64,000 nt of DNA, from assembly GCA_003220495.1 (NCBI GenBank), contig QHSP01000017.1, positions 62,001-126,000 on the forward strand, in the 5' to 3' direction. A program made the position numbers and the translations under genes. Below are positions 17,563 to 26,662 of this stretch, in pieces (the stretch's first letter is position 1; every line of letters starts with the position of its first letter). Source of the stretch: Candidatus Rokuibacteriota bacterium (lineage in GTDB: Bacteria; Methylomirabilota; Methylomirabilia; Rokubacteriales; CSP1-6). The notes beneath the pieces are model-generated. The model searched no databases, was not told the origin of the DNA, and saw nothing but the letters and a program-made list of their open reading frames with translations.

Positions 17563-18575
17563 GCGACGCGATGAGCCTCGGTCGGCGCATCGCCGCGCGG
17601 CTCGGGCCGGCAACTCTGGAGCGTGTCGGCGGGACCGGCCTCGCGAACGCCGAGCTGAACGCTCCGCGCATCCGCCACTCGCTGCTCGAGCTGGAAGGCA
17701 TCCCGCTTCGCCCGGGGAACGCCGCCATCGTGATCGGAGCGGGTCCGAGTCTCGTGCGACGGGCCAGCCTCGAGCGTCTCGCCCGCGCCGACTTCGCCGG
17801 AACGGTCGTGGCGGTCGACAGCGCGCTCGGAGCCTGCCTGCGTCATGGGATCGTCCCCGACGTCGTCCTCACCGTCGATCCGCATCCCGAGCGGATCGTG
17901 CGGTGGTTCGGCGACCCGGCGATGACGGCGCCGCTCGTCGACGACTATTTCCGGCGCCAGGAGATGGATCCGACGCACGCGGTCGACGAGGTCGGCGCCA
18001 ACCGGGCGCTGCTCGAGCTGGTGGACCGTCACGGACCCGAGATGCGCGTGGCCATCGCGACCTCGGCGTCGCCGGCGGTCGTGGATCGCTGCGAGAAAGC
18101 CGGGATGCGCCTCTACTGGTGGAATCCCATGTACGACGACTACGAGCAGCCCGGCAGCTTGTCGCGCCGGCTCCACCGGCTGAACCGGCTGCCGTGCCTG
18201 AACGGCGGCGGCAACGTCGGCACCGCCGCCTGGGTCGTGAGCCACGCGGTGCTCGGCAAGACGCGCCTGGGGCTGCTCGGCCTCGACTTCGGGTACGCGC
18301 CGGGCACGCCCTACGCGAAGACCCAGTACTACCCCGAGCTGCGGGAAATGTTCGGTGATCGGCTCTCGGAGGCGTTCATTCATCTCGAGAACCCCGTCCT
18401 CGGCGAGACCTGGTTCACCGACCCCGCCTACTACTGGTTTCGTGACGTGTTCCTCGAGATGGTCGCGTCGACCGCGTGCGAAACGGTGAATTGCACCGAG
18501 GGCGGCGTCCTGTTCGGACCCGGCATCAAGACAGCGCCCCTCGAGCGCTTCGTGGAGGAGTGCCGGCATGGCTAA
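17559..18575 (+). CDS. DUF115 (MptE-like / Maf-like) protein
   Basis: The 338-residue protein matches DUF115/MptE-like: NAAIVIGAGPSL near residue 55, the AVDSALGACLRHGIVPDVVLTVDPHP block, and LNGGGNVGTAAWVVSHAVLGKTRLGLLGLDFGY. In bacteria this domain forms the core of Maf proteins, which transfer CMP-nonulosonic acids to flagellin. Here it sits at the head of a nonulosonate biosynthesis operon without flagellar genes. It is shorter than typical Maf proteins (about 600 residues) and lacks their flanking domains. A role as a nonulosonate transferase or accessory factor is inferred from context. Confidence 0.8.
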   Translation: MSDAMSLGRRIAARLGPATLERVGGTGLANAELNAPRIRHSLLELEGIPLRPGNAAIVIGAGPSLVRRASLERLARADFAGTVVAVDSALGACLRHGIVPDVVLTVDPHPERIVRWFGDPAMTAPLVDDYFRRQEMDPTHAVDEVGANRALLELVDRHGPEMRVAIATSASPAVVDRCEKAGMRLYWWNPMYDDYEQPGSLSRRLHRLNRLPCLNGGGNVGTAAWVVSHAVLGKTRLGLLGLDFGYAPGTPYAKTQYYPELREMFGDRLSEAFIHLENPVLGETWFTDPAYYWFRDVFLEMVASTACETVNCTEGGVLFGPGIKTAPLERFVEECRHG

Positions 18576-20127
18576 GGTCCTGTTCATCAATCCCGTCATC
18601 CGCGAGGAGGACGAGCCGCGACATGTCCCCTACGGGCTGGCGCTGCTGGCGAGCATCGCGATGCGTGACGGGCATCAGGTGCAGGTGTACGACGCCAACG
18701 CCTGGCGAGCCTCCGACGACATTACCGCTCAGGTCCTGAAGGCCGATCGCTGGGACGTGATCGCCCTCGGCGGGATCACGACAGCCTATCGCTCCATCAA
18801 GCGCCTGGTGGCTATGGCCAAGGAGCTCGCTCCGCCGGCGCTGGTCGTCGCCGGCGGTGGCTTCATCACCAGCATGCCGCGCGACATCATGCGCTTCCTT
18901 CCCCAGGTCGACGTCGGCGTGGTTGGCGAGGGGTTCGTGTCGTTCCGGGCGCTGCTGCGCCGGGTGGACGCGGGACGGCGTGAGTGGGCGGACGTGCCGG
19001 GCCTCGTCTGGCGCGACGCCGACGGACGCACGCACCTGAACGCGGAGCAGCCGCTGCTCCAGGACATCGACTCGCTACCGTATCCGGCGTGGGAGCTGTT
19101 TCCCCTCGACGTGTACTTCAAGAACAGCATGGCGCTCTTCTCGGAAGAGGGCATGCTCGCGCGCCGGCGCCTCGACATCAACGCGAGCTACGGGTGCTCG
19201 CTGATCTGCCGGTTCTGCTTCCACCTCGGCATCGCCGGCGACCTCGAGCAGGTCACGGAGAACGGCGAGCGCGACGTGACGTTCACGCACCAGCGAGTCA
19301 TCCGCTATCACAGCCCGCGATACGTCGTGGACCTCGTGAAGTACGCGCGCTCGCGCTTCGGCATCGACTTCGTCGGCTTCCTGGACGAGAACCTCATGAC
19401 GATGCATCAGTACTCGGGCAAGCGCTGGCTCACGGACATCGCGCGGCTGTGGGTGGAGGAGGGGCTCCAGCCCCAGTGCGTGCGCGACGGCGTCACGCAC
19501 GATCCCGAGCGGTGCTCGGGCGTGCACTGGGGCGGCACCAGTCACGCGACCCTCTGCAATCCCGAGGTTCTTCACGCGATCAAGCAGGCCGGCTGCTCGC
19601 ACCTCGTGTACGGGTACGAGACCTTCTCGGCGCGCGTGATGAAGACGATCGGAAAAGGCGCCACGCCCGAGACCAACGAGCGCTCGCTCCGGTGGACCTT
19701 GGAGGCTGGGATCCGCCCGATCCCGAACCAGATGATCGGCTTCCCGGACGAGGATTTCGACAGCCTGCGTGACAACGTGGTGGCCTGGAACCGGCTCGGC
19801 CTGCAGGTGAAACCGTTCTTCGCCACGCCGTACCCCGGGACCGAGTGGTACCAGCAATACAAGCATCGGATCCTCGAGCAGTACGCCGGCGACCTCGAGG
19901 CCTTCATCCTCGACGTCGGGGACGCGACGCGGGTTACGGCGGTGATCTCCAAGAAGTTCAACGCGGTCGAGCTCTACGGGCTTCGCGAGCTCATGGTGCT
20001 GCGCGATCTCAAGCGGCTCGCCGACTACGAGACGGAGTGGAACCGGCTGCATCCGGTCGATCCTCTGGCCGGAGAAAAGGAAGCGTGGACACGCCGGTTC
20101 GGCCATGCCGTGAGGACGACATCGTGA
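18568..20127 (+). CDS. cobalamin-binding radical SAM enzyme
   Basis: The 519-residue protein has an N-terminal B12-binding Rossmann domain (about 1-140, VLFINPVIREEDEPRHVPYGLALLAS). A radical SAM domain follows with the cluster-binding C210-x3-C214-x2-C217 (YGCSLICRFCFH). Further on are GFLDENLMT and the late NQMIGFPDEDFDSL motif of the B12-dependent class. Such enzymes often methylate unactivated carbon or rearrange sugars and antibiotics. Placed between DUF115 and a Gfo/Idh oxidoreductase, it may tailor a sugar of the glycan. It overlaps the upstream gene by 8 bp and the downstream one by GTGA. Confidence 0.87.
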   Translation: MAKVLFINPVIREEDEPRHVPYGLALLASIAMRDGHQVQVYDANAWRASDDITAQVLKADRWDVIALGGITTAYRSIKRLVAMAKELAPPALVVAGGGFITSMPRDIMRFLPQVDVGVVGEGFVSFRALLRRVDAGRREWADVPGLVWRDADGRTHLNAEQPLLQDIDSLPYPAWELFPLDVYFKNSMALFSEEGMLARRRLDINASYGCSLICRFCFHLGIAGDLEQVTENGERDVTFTHQRVIRYHSPRYVVDLVKYARSRFGIDFVGFLDENLMTMHQYSGKRWLTDIARLWVEEGLQPQCVRDGVTHDPERCSGVHWGGTSHATLCNPEVLHAIKQAGCSHLVYGYETFSARVMKTIGKGATPETNERSLRWTLEAGIRPIPNQMIGFPDEDFDSLRDNVVAWNRLGLQVKPFFATPYPGTEWYQQYKHRILEQYAGDLEAFILDVGDATRVTAVISKKFNAVELYGLRELMVLRDLKRLADYETEWNRLHPVDPLAGEKEAWTRRFGHAVRTTS

Positions 20128-21110
20128 AGCTGGCCGTCATCGGACTCGGATCGATTGGTCGCCGCCACCTCGGCAACTTTCACAGCGTCGGCGCCGAGAC
20201 CCTGGTCGCGTACGACACCGTGGCTGCCCAGCGGGCCGCGGCCGCCGCGCAGTTCCCGTACGCCACGATCGCTCCGACGCTCGAGGCGGCGCTCGATGGC
20301 GCGCAGGGCGTCATCGTCTGTACGCCCCCGGACGCGCATCTGAATCTGGCGCGGATGGCGGTCGAGCGCGGGCAGCACGTGATGATCGAGAAGCCGCTCA
20401 CGCAGACGGTGGATGGCGTCGAGGCGGTGCTGCGCGCGGCCGACGCGCGGGGACTGCGGGTGCTCACCGCCTACAACTGGCGCTACTGGCCGCCGATGCT
20501 GCTCGTCGAGCAGCTCCTGAAGGACGGACGCATCGGCGCCGTCCGGGCCGGCCGCACCGAGTACGCCTATCATCTCCCGTTCCACCGCTACCCGGGCCGC
20601 GACTACCGTGAGTTCTACATGGCCCAGGCCAAGCAGGGCGGCGGATGCGTGCTCGACGAGAGCCACGCGATCGACTACATGCGCTGGCTGCTCGGCGACA
20701 TCGTCGAGGTGAGCGCGGTCGTCGACCACATCTCGAGCCTCGAGATGGACACCGACGACATCGCCGACCTCACCGTCCGCTTCGCGTCCGGCTGCGTCGG
20801 CAACATCCACATGAACCTCTTCGCCTGGAACATGCACAGCCACTTCGAGCTGATGGGCGAGGACGGGGTCATCCAGTGGCGGCGGTTCGACAACGAGATC
20901 CGCGTCTTCGACCCGAAAGCCAACCGTTGGGAGATCTATCCGTTCGCGTGCCAGCTCAACGACATGTACGTCGAGGAGGCGCGGCACTTTCTGGCCTGCG
21001 TCCGCGGCGAGGCCGTCCCGCGCTGCGACGGCTGGGACGGCTTCAAGACGATGAAGGTCATCGACGCGGCCCGCCGCGCCTCCGCGGAGCGGCGCTGGGT
21101 CAAGGTCTGA
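20124..21110 (+). CDS. Gfo/Idh/MocA-family oxidoreductase
   Basis: The 328-residue protein has an N-terminal Rossmann fold (KLAVIGLGSIGRRHLGNF) and the family motif HVMIEKPLTQTVDGVEAVL near residue 90. The C-terminal sheet domain contains GGGCVLDESHAIDYMRWLLG. These NAD(P)-dependent enzymes oxidise or reduce sugars. Members of this family (PtmF-like) accompany legionaminic-acid clusters in Campylobacter, which matches the genes on either side. The GTG start at 20124 overlaps the upstream stop. Confidence 0.88.
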   Translation: MKLAVIGLGSIGRRHLGNFHSVGAETLVAYDTVAAQRAAAAAQFPYATIAPTLEAALDGAQGVIVCTPPDAHLNLARMAVERGQHVMIEKPLTQTVDGVEAVLRAADARGLRVLTAYNWRYWPPMLLVEQLLKDGRIGAVRAGRTEYAYHLPFHRYPGRDYREFYMAQAKQGGGCVLDESHAIDYMRWLLGDIVEVSAVVDHISSLEMDTDDIADLTVRFASGCVGNIHMNLFAWNMHSHFELMGEDGVIQWRRFDNEIRVFDPKANRWEIYPFACQLNDMYVEEARHFLACVRGEAVPRCDGWDGFKTMKVIDAARRASAERRWVKV

Positions 21111-21112
21111 CC

Positions 21113-21835
21113 GTGGCCGCCCCGTACGCGTTCGCCGTTATCCCGGCGCGCGGCGGCTCGAAGGGGCTCCCCGGCAAGAACCTTCGCCTGCTCGGGTCTC
21201 TCTCGTTGATCGCGCACGCCGTGGCGTCGTGCCGCGAGGCGAAGCGGCTGAGGCGATTCGTGGTCTCCACCGACAGCGAGAAGATCGCCGACGCCGCGCG
21301 CGCCGCAGGCGCCGAGGTGCCGTTCATACGCCCGGCCGAGCTGGCGACCGACGAGGCGGGTATGGTGCCGGTGCTCCAGCACGCCGTGCGGTGGCTCGAG
21401 GGGACGACCGGCGTTCGCCCGGACCTCGTCGTCACGATCCAGCCGACCTCGCCGTTCCGCGTCGGGGCCGACATCGATGAGACCATCGCGAAGATCGTCG
21501 CGACCGGGGCGGACTCCGCACAGACGGTGACGGAGGCCGCCTACCATCCATTTTTCATGAAGACGCTCGACGGTGACCGCACGGTCCCGCTCTTTCACGA
21601 GGGTCACAAGTACGTGCGGCGGCAGGACGCGCCGCCGGTGTACCAGCCGTCGGGCGCCGTCTACGTGACGAGCTACGAGGTGTTGATGCACGAGGGGCGC
21701 GTGCTCGGTCAGGACAACCGCGCGGTCGTCAGGGATTTCGAAGCCTCGGTCAACATCGACACGGAGTGGGACTTCCTGCTCGCGGAGCTTCTGCTCCGCC
21801 AGGGGCGGGCACCCGTCCCGCCCGAGCGCAGATAG
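21113..21835 (+). CDS. CMP-nonulosonate (sialic-acid-type) synthetase
   Basis: The 240-residue protein is a cytidylyltransferase of the NeuA/PtmB type. It has the nucleotide-binding AVIPARGGSKGLPGKN at the N terminus, VVSTDSEKIADAA, VTIQPTSPFR, and the acceptor region YQPSGAVYVTSYEVL. It should activate a nine-carbon acidic sugar with CTP to give CMP-sugar. Neighbouring NeuB- and NeuC-like genes and the PtmE-like gene make CMP-legionaminate the leading candidate product. CMP-KDO synthetase is less likely given the context. GTG start two bases after the upstream stop. Confidence 0.87.
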   Translation: MAAPYAFAVIPARGGSKGLPGKNLRLLGSLSLIAHAVASCREAKRLRRFVVSTDSEKIADAARAAGAEVPFIRPAELATDEAGMVPVLQHAVRWLEGTTGVRPDLVVTIQPTSPFRVGADIDETIAKIVATGADSAQTVTEAAYHPFFMKTLDGDRTVPLFHEGHKYVRRQDAPPVYQPSGAVYVTSYEVLMHEGRVLGQDNRAVVRDFEASVNIDTEWDFLLAELLLRQGRAPVPPERR

Positions 21836-21842
21836 CGTCCGG

Positions 21843-22463
21843 ATGCCCCGCCGCCTCCTGATCCTGGGCGCCGGAGGCCACGGTCGCGCCGTGGCGGACC
21901 TGGCCGCCGCGTGCGACTGGACGGTGGCCGGCTTCACCGACCGTCCGGGCGCCGACCCGCGCGTGCTGGGAGGCGACGAAGACCTGCCCGCGCTGGCGCG
22001 CTCCGCACCGATCGACGCGGGCGTGATCGGCGTCGGGAACTCGGCGCTCCAGCGGCGAGCGGAGCTCTTCGATCGCCTGCGCGAGTCGCGCCTGCCGATT
22101 CCAGCCCTCGTGCACCCCCGGGCGACGCTCTCGAGCTCCGCTCGCGTGAGCGCGGGCTCGGTCGTGTTTCCCGCGGCGGTTCTGGGCGCCGGAGTGACCG
22201 TCGCCGAGAACGTCGTCATCTACAGTGGTGCCGTCGTCGAGCACGACTGTCGGATCGCTGATCACGCGTACATCTCGCCGGGCGCCATCCTGTCGGGCGC
22301 CGTCGTCGTGGAGGTCGGGGCGTTCATCGGCGCGGGCGCCGTGATCCTGCCGGGCGTGACGATCGGCAAGCACGCCGTCGTCGGGGCCGGCGCCGTGGTG
22401 CTCGCGGACGTCCTTGCGGGCGAGACGGTGGCCGGCGTGCCGGCACGACCGCGCGGGGCTTGA
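21843..22463 (+). CDS. NeuD/PglD-type sugar O- or N-acetyltransferase
   Basis: The 206-residue protein has an N-terminal PglD-like Rossmann subdomain (RRLLILGAGGHGRAVADLA) and a C-terminal left-handed beta-helix of hexapeptide repeats with the terminal GVTIGKHAVVGAGAVV and VAGVPARP. It probably acetylates an amino sugar intermediate or the finished nonulosonate, equivalent to LegH or NeuD. It lies 7 bases after the CMP-sugar synthetase stop, typical of this pathway. Confidence 0.86.
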   Translation: MPRRLLILGAGGHGRAVADLAAACDWTVAGFTDRPGADPRVLGGDEDLPALARSAPIDAGVIGVGNSALQRRAELFDRLRESRLPIPALVHPRATLSSSARVSAGSVVFPAAVLGAGVTVAENVVIYSGAVVEHDCRIADHAYISPGAILSGAVVVEVGAFIGAGAVILPGVTIGKHAVVGAGAVVLADVLAGETVAGVPARPRGA

Positions 22464-22464
22464 G

Positions 22465-24426
22465 GTGAGCCGCGTCCTCCTGGTCACCCACTCGACGCGC
22501 TCCATCGGAGAGTTCCGTCGTCCGTGGGTCCGCGCGCTCTACCGGAGATACGTCGCGCGATTCCGCCGGGAGTTGAGCGCGGTGGTCGCGCGCGTCGCGC
22601 GCGAGGGCGAGGTGACGGTGCTCACGTCGCGGGAGCTCGTCGACCCCAAAACGCTCCCGGCGCCGGTCGCGCTCCGCTATTTCGACGACGAGTCCTTCCA
22701 GGTGACGGCCGAGACCGTCGGAGACCTCACCGATCACCTCGAGTCGGCAGTGTGGCCCGAACACGGGCGAGAGCTGTCGCTCGACTACCACGGGGTCTGG
22801 TTGCCGGACGTCCTGACGATCGGCCGCGGGGTCGTCCTGCGGCTGGAGATCGCGGAGCCGCTGGCGGCGATCCAGAAGGTCTGCGACGATGCGAAGCCCC
22901 GGCGCGTCGTTTTGTTGACGGGCGCGTCGATCCCCGAGCGTCTCGCGCGATGCGTGGCGCAGCGGCAGGGGTGGCCCGTCGAGGTTGCCTCGCGCCGCTT
23001 CGTGTGGCCCAGGATCTACGCTCGGGTCTACGCGGCGCTCTCGCCGAGAGAAGAGCGGCTCCGATTGCGTTCCCTGCTCGAGCGTCCCCGAGCCGGGGTG
23101 ACGCCGGCTCGGTTGCCCGCCGGCGAGCGGGTGCTGTTCGTGACGTGCCGGCCACGGCACCACTACGTCGTCGATCCGCTGGCCGACGCCGTACGCGCGG
23201 CGGGCGCCGAAGCGCATGTCGTCGCATCCGACCCGGATTCCGAGACGCGCATGCGTCTCTCCGCCCTGTGCGAGGAGGGCGTGGCGGCGAGCATTTTCCT
23301 CGACCACCTCCCGGCGCGAGACGCGGCGGCGCTCGTCCAGACCTATCGTCCCATCTTTCGTGATCTCTGGCGCCGCATCGAGCGCGACCCCAGCTTCCGG
23401 GCACGGCTGGCGTGGAACGGTATCGAGCTGGCTGACGTCGCGCGGCCGTTCTTGCGCGATACGGTCACGCGGAGTCTCCTCTCCGCACTCCTCGCTCAGG
23501 CGGCCGCCTTTCGCGCGATGGACGCGATCCAGCCGACCTCCGTGGTCGTCACGAGCAACCGTCGCCACGCCGAGAGGACCCTGGCGCTGGTCGCGCGGGC
23601 GCGCGGCATCCCCACCGTGTTCTTTCCTGGCACGTTGCTGTTCAGCCGCGACCCCTCGAATCGATTCGATCTGGGCGACCGCATCCTCGTGATCGGCGAA
23701 TATTTGCGCGAGCGGATGCTCGCGGCCAAGCTGGTCGACCCCCGGCGGATCTCGGTCGTCGGCGACCCGCGCTCCGACGCGGCACGCCGCGTCGCATCCG
23801 CCCAGCTGCGCGACGAGATCGCACGAGAGTTCGGCCTGCCGGCGGACCGGCCGTTCCTCATCTTCGTGTCGAAGGTTGTTTCTCTGCACTTCTCGGCCGC
23901 CGAGAAGGAGGCATTCTACCGGACCGTGGCCGGCGCGTTCGAGCACCTTCCCGCCGTGAACCTCGTCGTGAAGATTCATCCCAACGAGGATGAGGCGCTC
24001 GTGCGGCGTCAGGCGCGCGAATGGCAGTGGCCGGGCTCGGTGTTCACGAAGACGTTCGATATCCATCGGCTCTTCGCCGCGGCCGACGCCGCGATCATGG
24101 TGACGTCGATGGCGGGGATCGAGGCCATGGCGCTGGGTTGCCCGGTCGTCGCCGTGCAGACTCCGGGCAAGGACTTCGAGGGGGGTGTGATGCCGCCCTA
24201 TGTGAGCGAGAACGTGGTGGAGCACGTCGACATGGGCGACGCGGACGGCCTGGCGAAGGCGCTCCGGCGACTGCTCGAGGATGCGGAGGCGCGGACGGCG
24301 CTGGTGGAGCGCGCGAAGAAATTCGCGGCGCGCTATGTCCACCCCGCGGACGGCGCGCTTGCGGGCCGTCTCCTCTCGGTGATCGACGCGATCCGCTCCG
24401 AGACGGCGGAACGGCGGGCGCCGTGA
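22465..24426 (+). CDS. large GT-B-like protein (capsule/CDP-glycerol transferase-like C terminus)
   Basis: The 653-residue protein has an unassigned N-terminal half and a C-terminal region (about 340-640) of the capsule-synthesis/glycerophosphotransferase GT-B type: FLIFVSKVVSLHFSA, the motif VVKIHPNEDE and the conserved HRLFAAADAAIMVTSMAGIEAMALGCPVV donor-site block. It may transfer a nonulosonate or other sugar to the growing glycan; its place between the NeuD- and NeuB-like genes supports that, but it is inference. The GTG start at 22465 gives MSRVLLVTHSTRS. The stop overlaps the NeuB start (GTGA). Confidence 0.65.
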   Translation: MSRVLLVTHSTRSIGEFRRPWVRALYRRYVARFRRELSAVVARVAREGEVTVLTSRELVDPKTLPAPVALRYFDDESFQVTAETVGDLTDHLESAVWPEHGRELSLDYHGVWLPDVLTIGRGVVLRLEIAEPLAAIQKVCDDAKPRRVVLLTGASIPERLARCVAQRQGWPVEVASRRFVWPRIYARVYAALSPREERLRLRSLLERPRAGVTPARLPAGERVLFVTCRPRHHYVVDPLADAVRAAGAEAHVVASDPDSETRMRLSALCEEGVAASIFLDHLPARDAAALVQTYRPIFRDLWRRIERDPSFRARLAWNGIELADVARPFLRDTVTRSLLSALLAQAAAFRAMDAIQPTSVVVTSNRRHAERTLALVARARGIPTVFFPGTLLFSRDPSNRFDLGDRILVIGEYLRERMLAAKLVDPRRISVVGDPRSDAARRVASAQLRDEIAREFGLPADRPFLIFVSKVVSLHFSAAEKEAFYRTVAGAFEHLPAVNLVVKIHPNEDEALVRRQAREWQWPGSVFTKTFDIHRLFAAADAAIMVTSMAGIEAMALGCPVVAVQTPGKDFEGGVMPPYVSENVVEHVDMGDADGLAKALRRLLEDAEARTALVERAKKFAARYVHPADGALAGRLLSVIDAIRSETAERRAP

Positions 24427-25490
24427 GCGCGTCACGCCAGAGGTTCGTCGTCAACGCGCGCGCGATCGGTGATGACGCGCCAGTATTCGTCGTGGCCGAG
24501 GCGGGGGTCAATCACAACGGTGACCCGGAGCAGGCCCGGCGCTTGATCGATGCCGCCAAGGAAGCCGGCGCCGACGCGGTGAAGTTCCAGACGTTTCGCA
24601 GCGACGCCCTGGTGAGCCGGCACGCGCCGAAGGCCGCCTACCAGCGTGCGACCACGGGCGACGACGGGACGCAGGCCGAGATGCTGGCGCGCCTCGAGCT
24701 CTCGCTGGAGCAGCATGTCGACCTGCGCGATCGCTGTGCGAAGCAGGGGCTCGTCTTCTTCTCGGCGCCGTTCGACGAGGCGAGCGTCGAGGCCCTCGCC
24801 GAGCTGGGCGTGAGTCTCTACAAGGTCCCGTCCGGCGAGATCACCAATCTTCCGCTGCTGGCCCGGATCGCGTCCAAGGGCAAGCCAGTGATCCTCTCGA
24901 CCGGCATGTCGACGCTCGACGAGGTCGCGGCGGCGGTCGCCACGATCCGCGGGGCGGGCGATCCTCCCCTCGCGCTGCTCCACTGCGTGAGCGCGTACCC
25001 GGCGCCGATCGAGGAGATGAATCTGCGCGCGATGAGTACCTTGCGCGACAGGTTCGGATGCCCGGTGGGACTCTCCGACCACACGCTCGGGATCGCGGTC
25101 GCGCTCGGCGCGGTCGCGCGCGGCGCGGCGATCGTCGAGAAGCATCTGACGCTCGACAAGGCCTTGCCAGGTCCCGACCACCGTGCGTCGCTCGAGCCCG
25201 GCGAGTTCGCCGAACTGGTGCGAGGCATTCGCGCGATCGAGGCGTCGCTCGGTGACGGCGACAAACGCCCCATGCCGTGCGAGGCGGACGTCCGGCGGGT
25301 GGCGCGCAAAAGTCTCGTCGCCGCGCGGGCCCTGCGCGCCGGCGAGATCCTGACCTCGGACGCGGTCGCGATCAAGCGCCCCGGCACTGGCATTCCGCCC
25401 TCCGCCCTGGCCTCCGTGCTCGGCCGCCGCGTCCGTCGCGACGTGCTGGCGGACGAGGTGCTGGACTGGGTCATGCTGGAGACGCATTGA
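24423..25490 (+). CDS. NeuB-type nonulosonate synthase
   Basis: The 355-residue protein matches N-acetylneuraminate/legionaminate synthases: VVAEAGVNHNGDPEQARRLIDAAKEAGADAVKFQTF at the N terminus, KVPSGEITNLPLL, ILSTGMSTLDEV, LLHCVSAYPAP, SDHTLG and EKHLTLDKALPGPDH with the metal ligands. A C-terminal SAF (antifreeze-like) domain (about 290-350, KSLVAARALRAGEILTSDAVAIKRPGTGI) completes it. It condenses a six-carbon amino sugar with phosphoenolpyruvate. With the PtmE- and LegC-like genes nearby, legionaminate is more likely than neuraminate. Confidence 0.92.
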   Translation: MSASRQRFVVNARAIGDDAPVFVVAEAGVNHNGDPEQARRLIDAAKEAGADAVKFQTFRSDALVSRHAPKAAYQRATTGDDGTQAEMLARLELSLEQHVDLRDRCAKQGLVFFSAPFDEASVEALAELGVSLYKVPSGEITNLPLLARIASKGKPVILSTGMSTLDEVAAAVATIRGAGDPPLALLHCVSAYPAPIEEMNLRAMSTLRDRFGCPVGLSDHTLGIAVALGAVARGAAIVEKHLTLDKALPGPDHRASLEPGEFAELVRGIRAIEASLGDGDKRPMPCEADVRRVARKSLVAARALRAGEILTSDAVAIKRPGTGIPPSALASVLGRRVRRDVLADEVLDWVMLETH

Positions 25491-26662
25491 CGCCGATCAC
25501 GCGCGCCATCGGCGTCGTGACGGTGAGCCGCTCGGACTACGGCCACCTGGTCCCCGTCCTGCACGAGATCCGTACCGCGCCCGACCTGCGTCTGGTCCTG
25601 TTCGTCGCCGGCGCGCATCTCTTGCCGCGCTTCGGCCGGACGGTCGACCTCGTCGAGGCCGACGGGTGGCCGATCGCGGCCTCGATCGACATGCTCGAGG
25701 CGGACGACTCGCCGGCAGGCATCGCCGCCTCGACGGCACGGGGTGTCGACGGCTTCGCGCGGGCTTTTGCCCGCCATCGTCCGGACGTGCTCGTCCTGAT
25801 GGGCGACCGGTTCGAGATGCTGGCGGCGGCGGTGGCGGCCTTGCCGCTGGTGGTGCCGGTCGCGCACATCCACGGCGGCGAAGAGTCCGAGGGCGCGATC
25901 GACAACCAGATCCGCCACGCGATCACAAAGCTCGCGCACGTACACTTCGCCTCCGCCGAGCCGCACGCGCGCCGCATCGCGCAGATGGGCGAGGAGCCGT
26001 GGCGCATCCACATGACTGGCGCGCCCGGTCTCGATCGGATCCGCCCGAGCGAGCTCCTGCGGCGCGGCGATGTCGCGGCAGCGATCGGGCTGCCGCAGGC
26101 CGGGCCGTGGCTCGTCGTGACCTTTCACCCGGTGACGCTCGAGTATCAGGACACCGAGCGCCACGTCGACGAGCTGCTGGCCGCGCTCGACAAGCTCGAG
26201 GCGACCCTGGTCCTCACGTACCCCGGGGCTGACACGGCCGGGCGCGCGATCATCGACCGTATCGAGGAGTTCGCGGGGCGCCACCCGAACGTGAGGCTCG
26301 TGACGAGCCTCGGGGACCGCCTCTATCTCTCGCTGCTCGAGCACGCCGACGCCATGGTCGGCAATTCGTCGAGCGGCCTGATCGAGGCGCCTTCGTTCGG
26401 GCTCCCGGCGGTCAACATCGGCAGCCGCCAAACCGGCCGCCTGCGCGGCGCCAACGTCATCGACGTCGCGCCCGAGCGTGACGACATCCTGAGCGCGATC
26501 GAGGCCGCGCTGGCGCCGGGCCTGCGGACGCGGCTGCGCGCGACGCCCAACCCGTACGGCGACGGCCGCGCGGCGCCGCGCATCGTCAAGGTGCTCAGAG
26601 AGGTCGAGTTGACGCCGCGGCTGGTCCGCAAGCGATTCGTCGAGACGGAGGGTGGAGCATGA
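25487..26662 (+). CDS. NeuC-type hydrolysing sugar-nucleotide 2-epimerase
   Basis: The 391-residue GT-B-fold protein matches NeuC/LegG: IGVVTVSRSDYGHLVPVL at the N terminus, LVLMGDRFEMLAAAVAA, VAHIHGGEESEGAIDNQIRHAITKLAHVHF, and late GNSSSGLIEAPSFGLPAVNIGSRQTGR. It releases the nucleotide while epimerising C2 to give the ManNAc-type precursor for NeuB. The start is a TTG overlapping the NeuB stop (TTGA), chosen because it leaves the N-terminal motif intact. The NeuB-NeuC-PtmE order matches the Campylobacter legionaminate locus. Confidence 0.92.
   Translation: MTPITRAIGVVTVSRSDYGHLVPVLHEIRTAPDLRLVLFVAGAHLLPRFGRTVDLVEADGWPIAASIDMLEADDSPAGIAASTARGVDGFARAFARHRPDVLVLMGDRFEMLAAAVAALPLVVPVAHIHGGEESEGAIDNQIRHAITKLAHVHFASAEPHARRIAQMGEEPWRIHMTGAPGLDRIRPSELLRRGDVAAAIGLPQAGPWLVVTFHPVTLEYQDTERHVDELLAALDKLEATLVLTYPGADTAGRAIIDRIEEFAGRHPNVRLVTSLGDRLYLSLLEHADAMVGNSSSGLIEAPSFGLPAVNIGSRQTGRLRGANVIDVAPERDDILSAIEAALAPGLRTRLRATPNPYGDGRAAPRIVKVLREVELTPRLVRKRFVETEGGA

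Noticed and set aside
21113-21835. CMP-KDO synthetase (KdsB) assignment
   Set aside because: The operon also encodes NeuB-, NeuC-, NeuD- and PtmE-like enzymes, which fits nonulosonate activation better.
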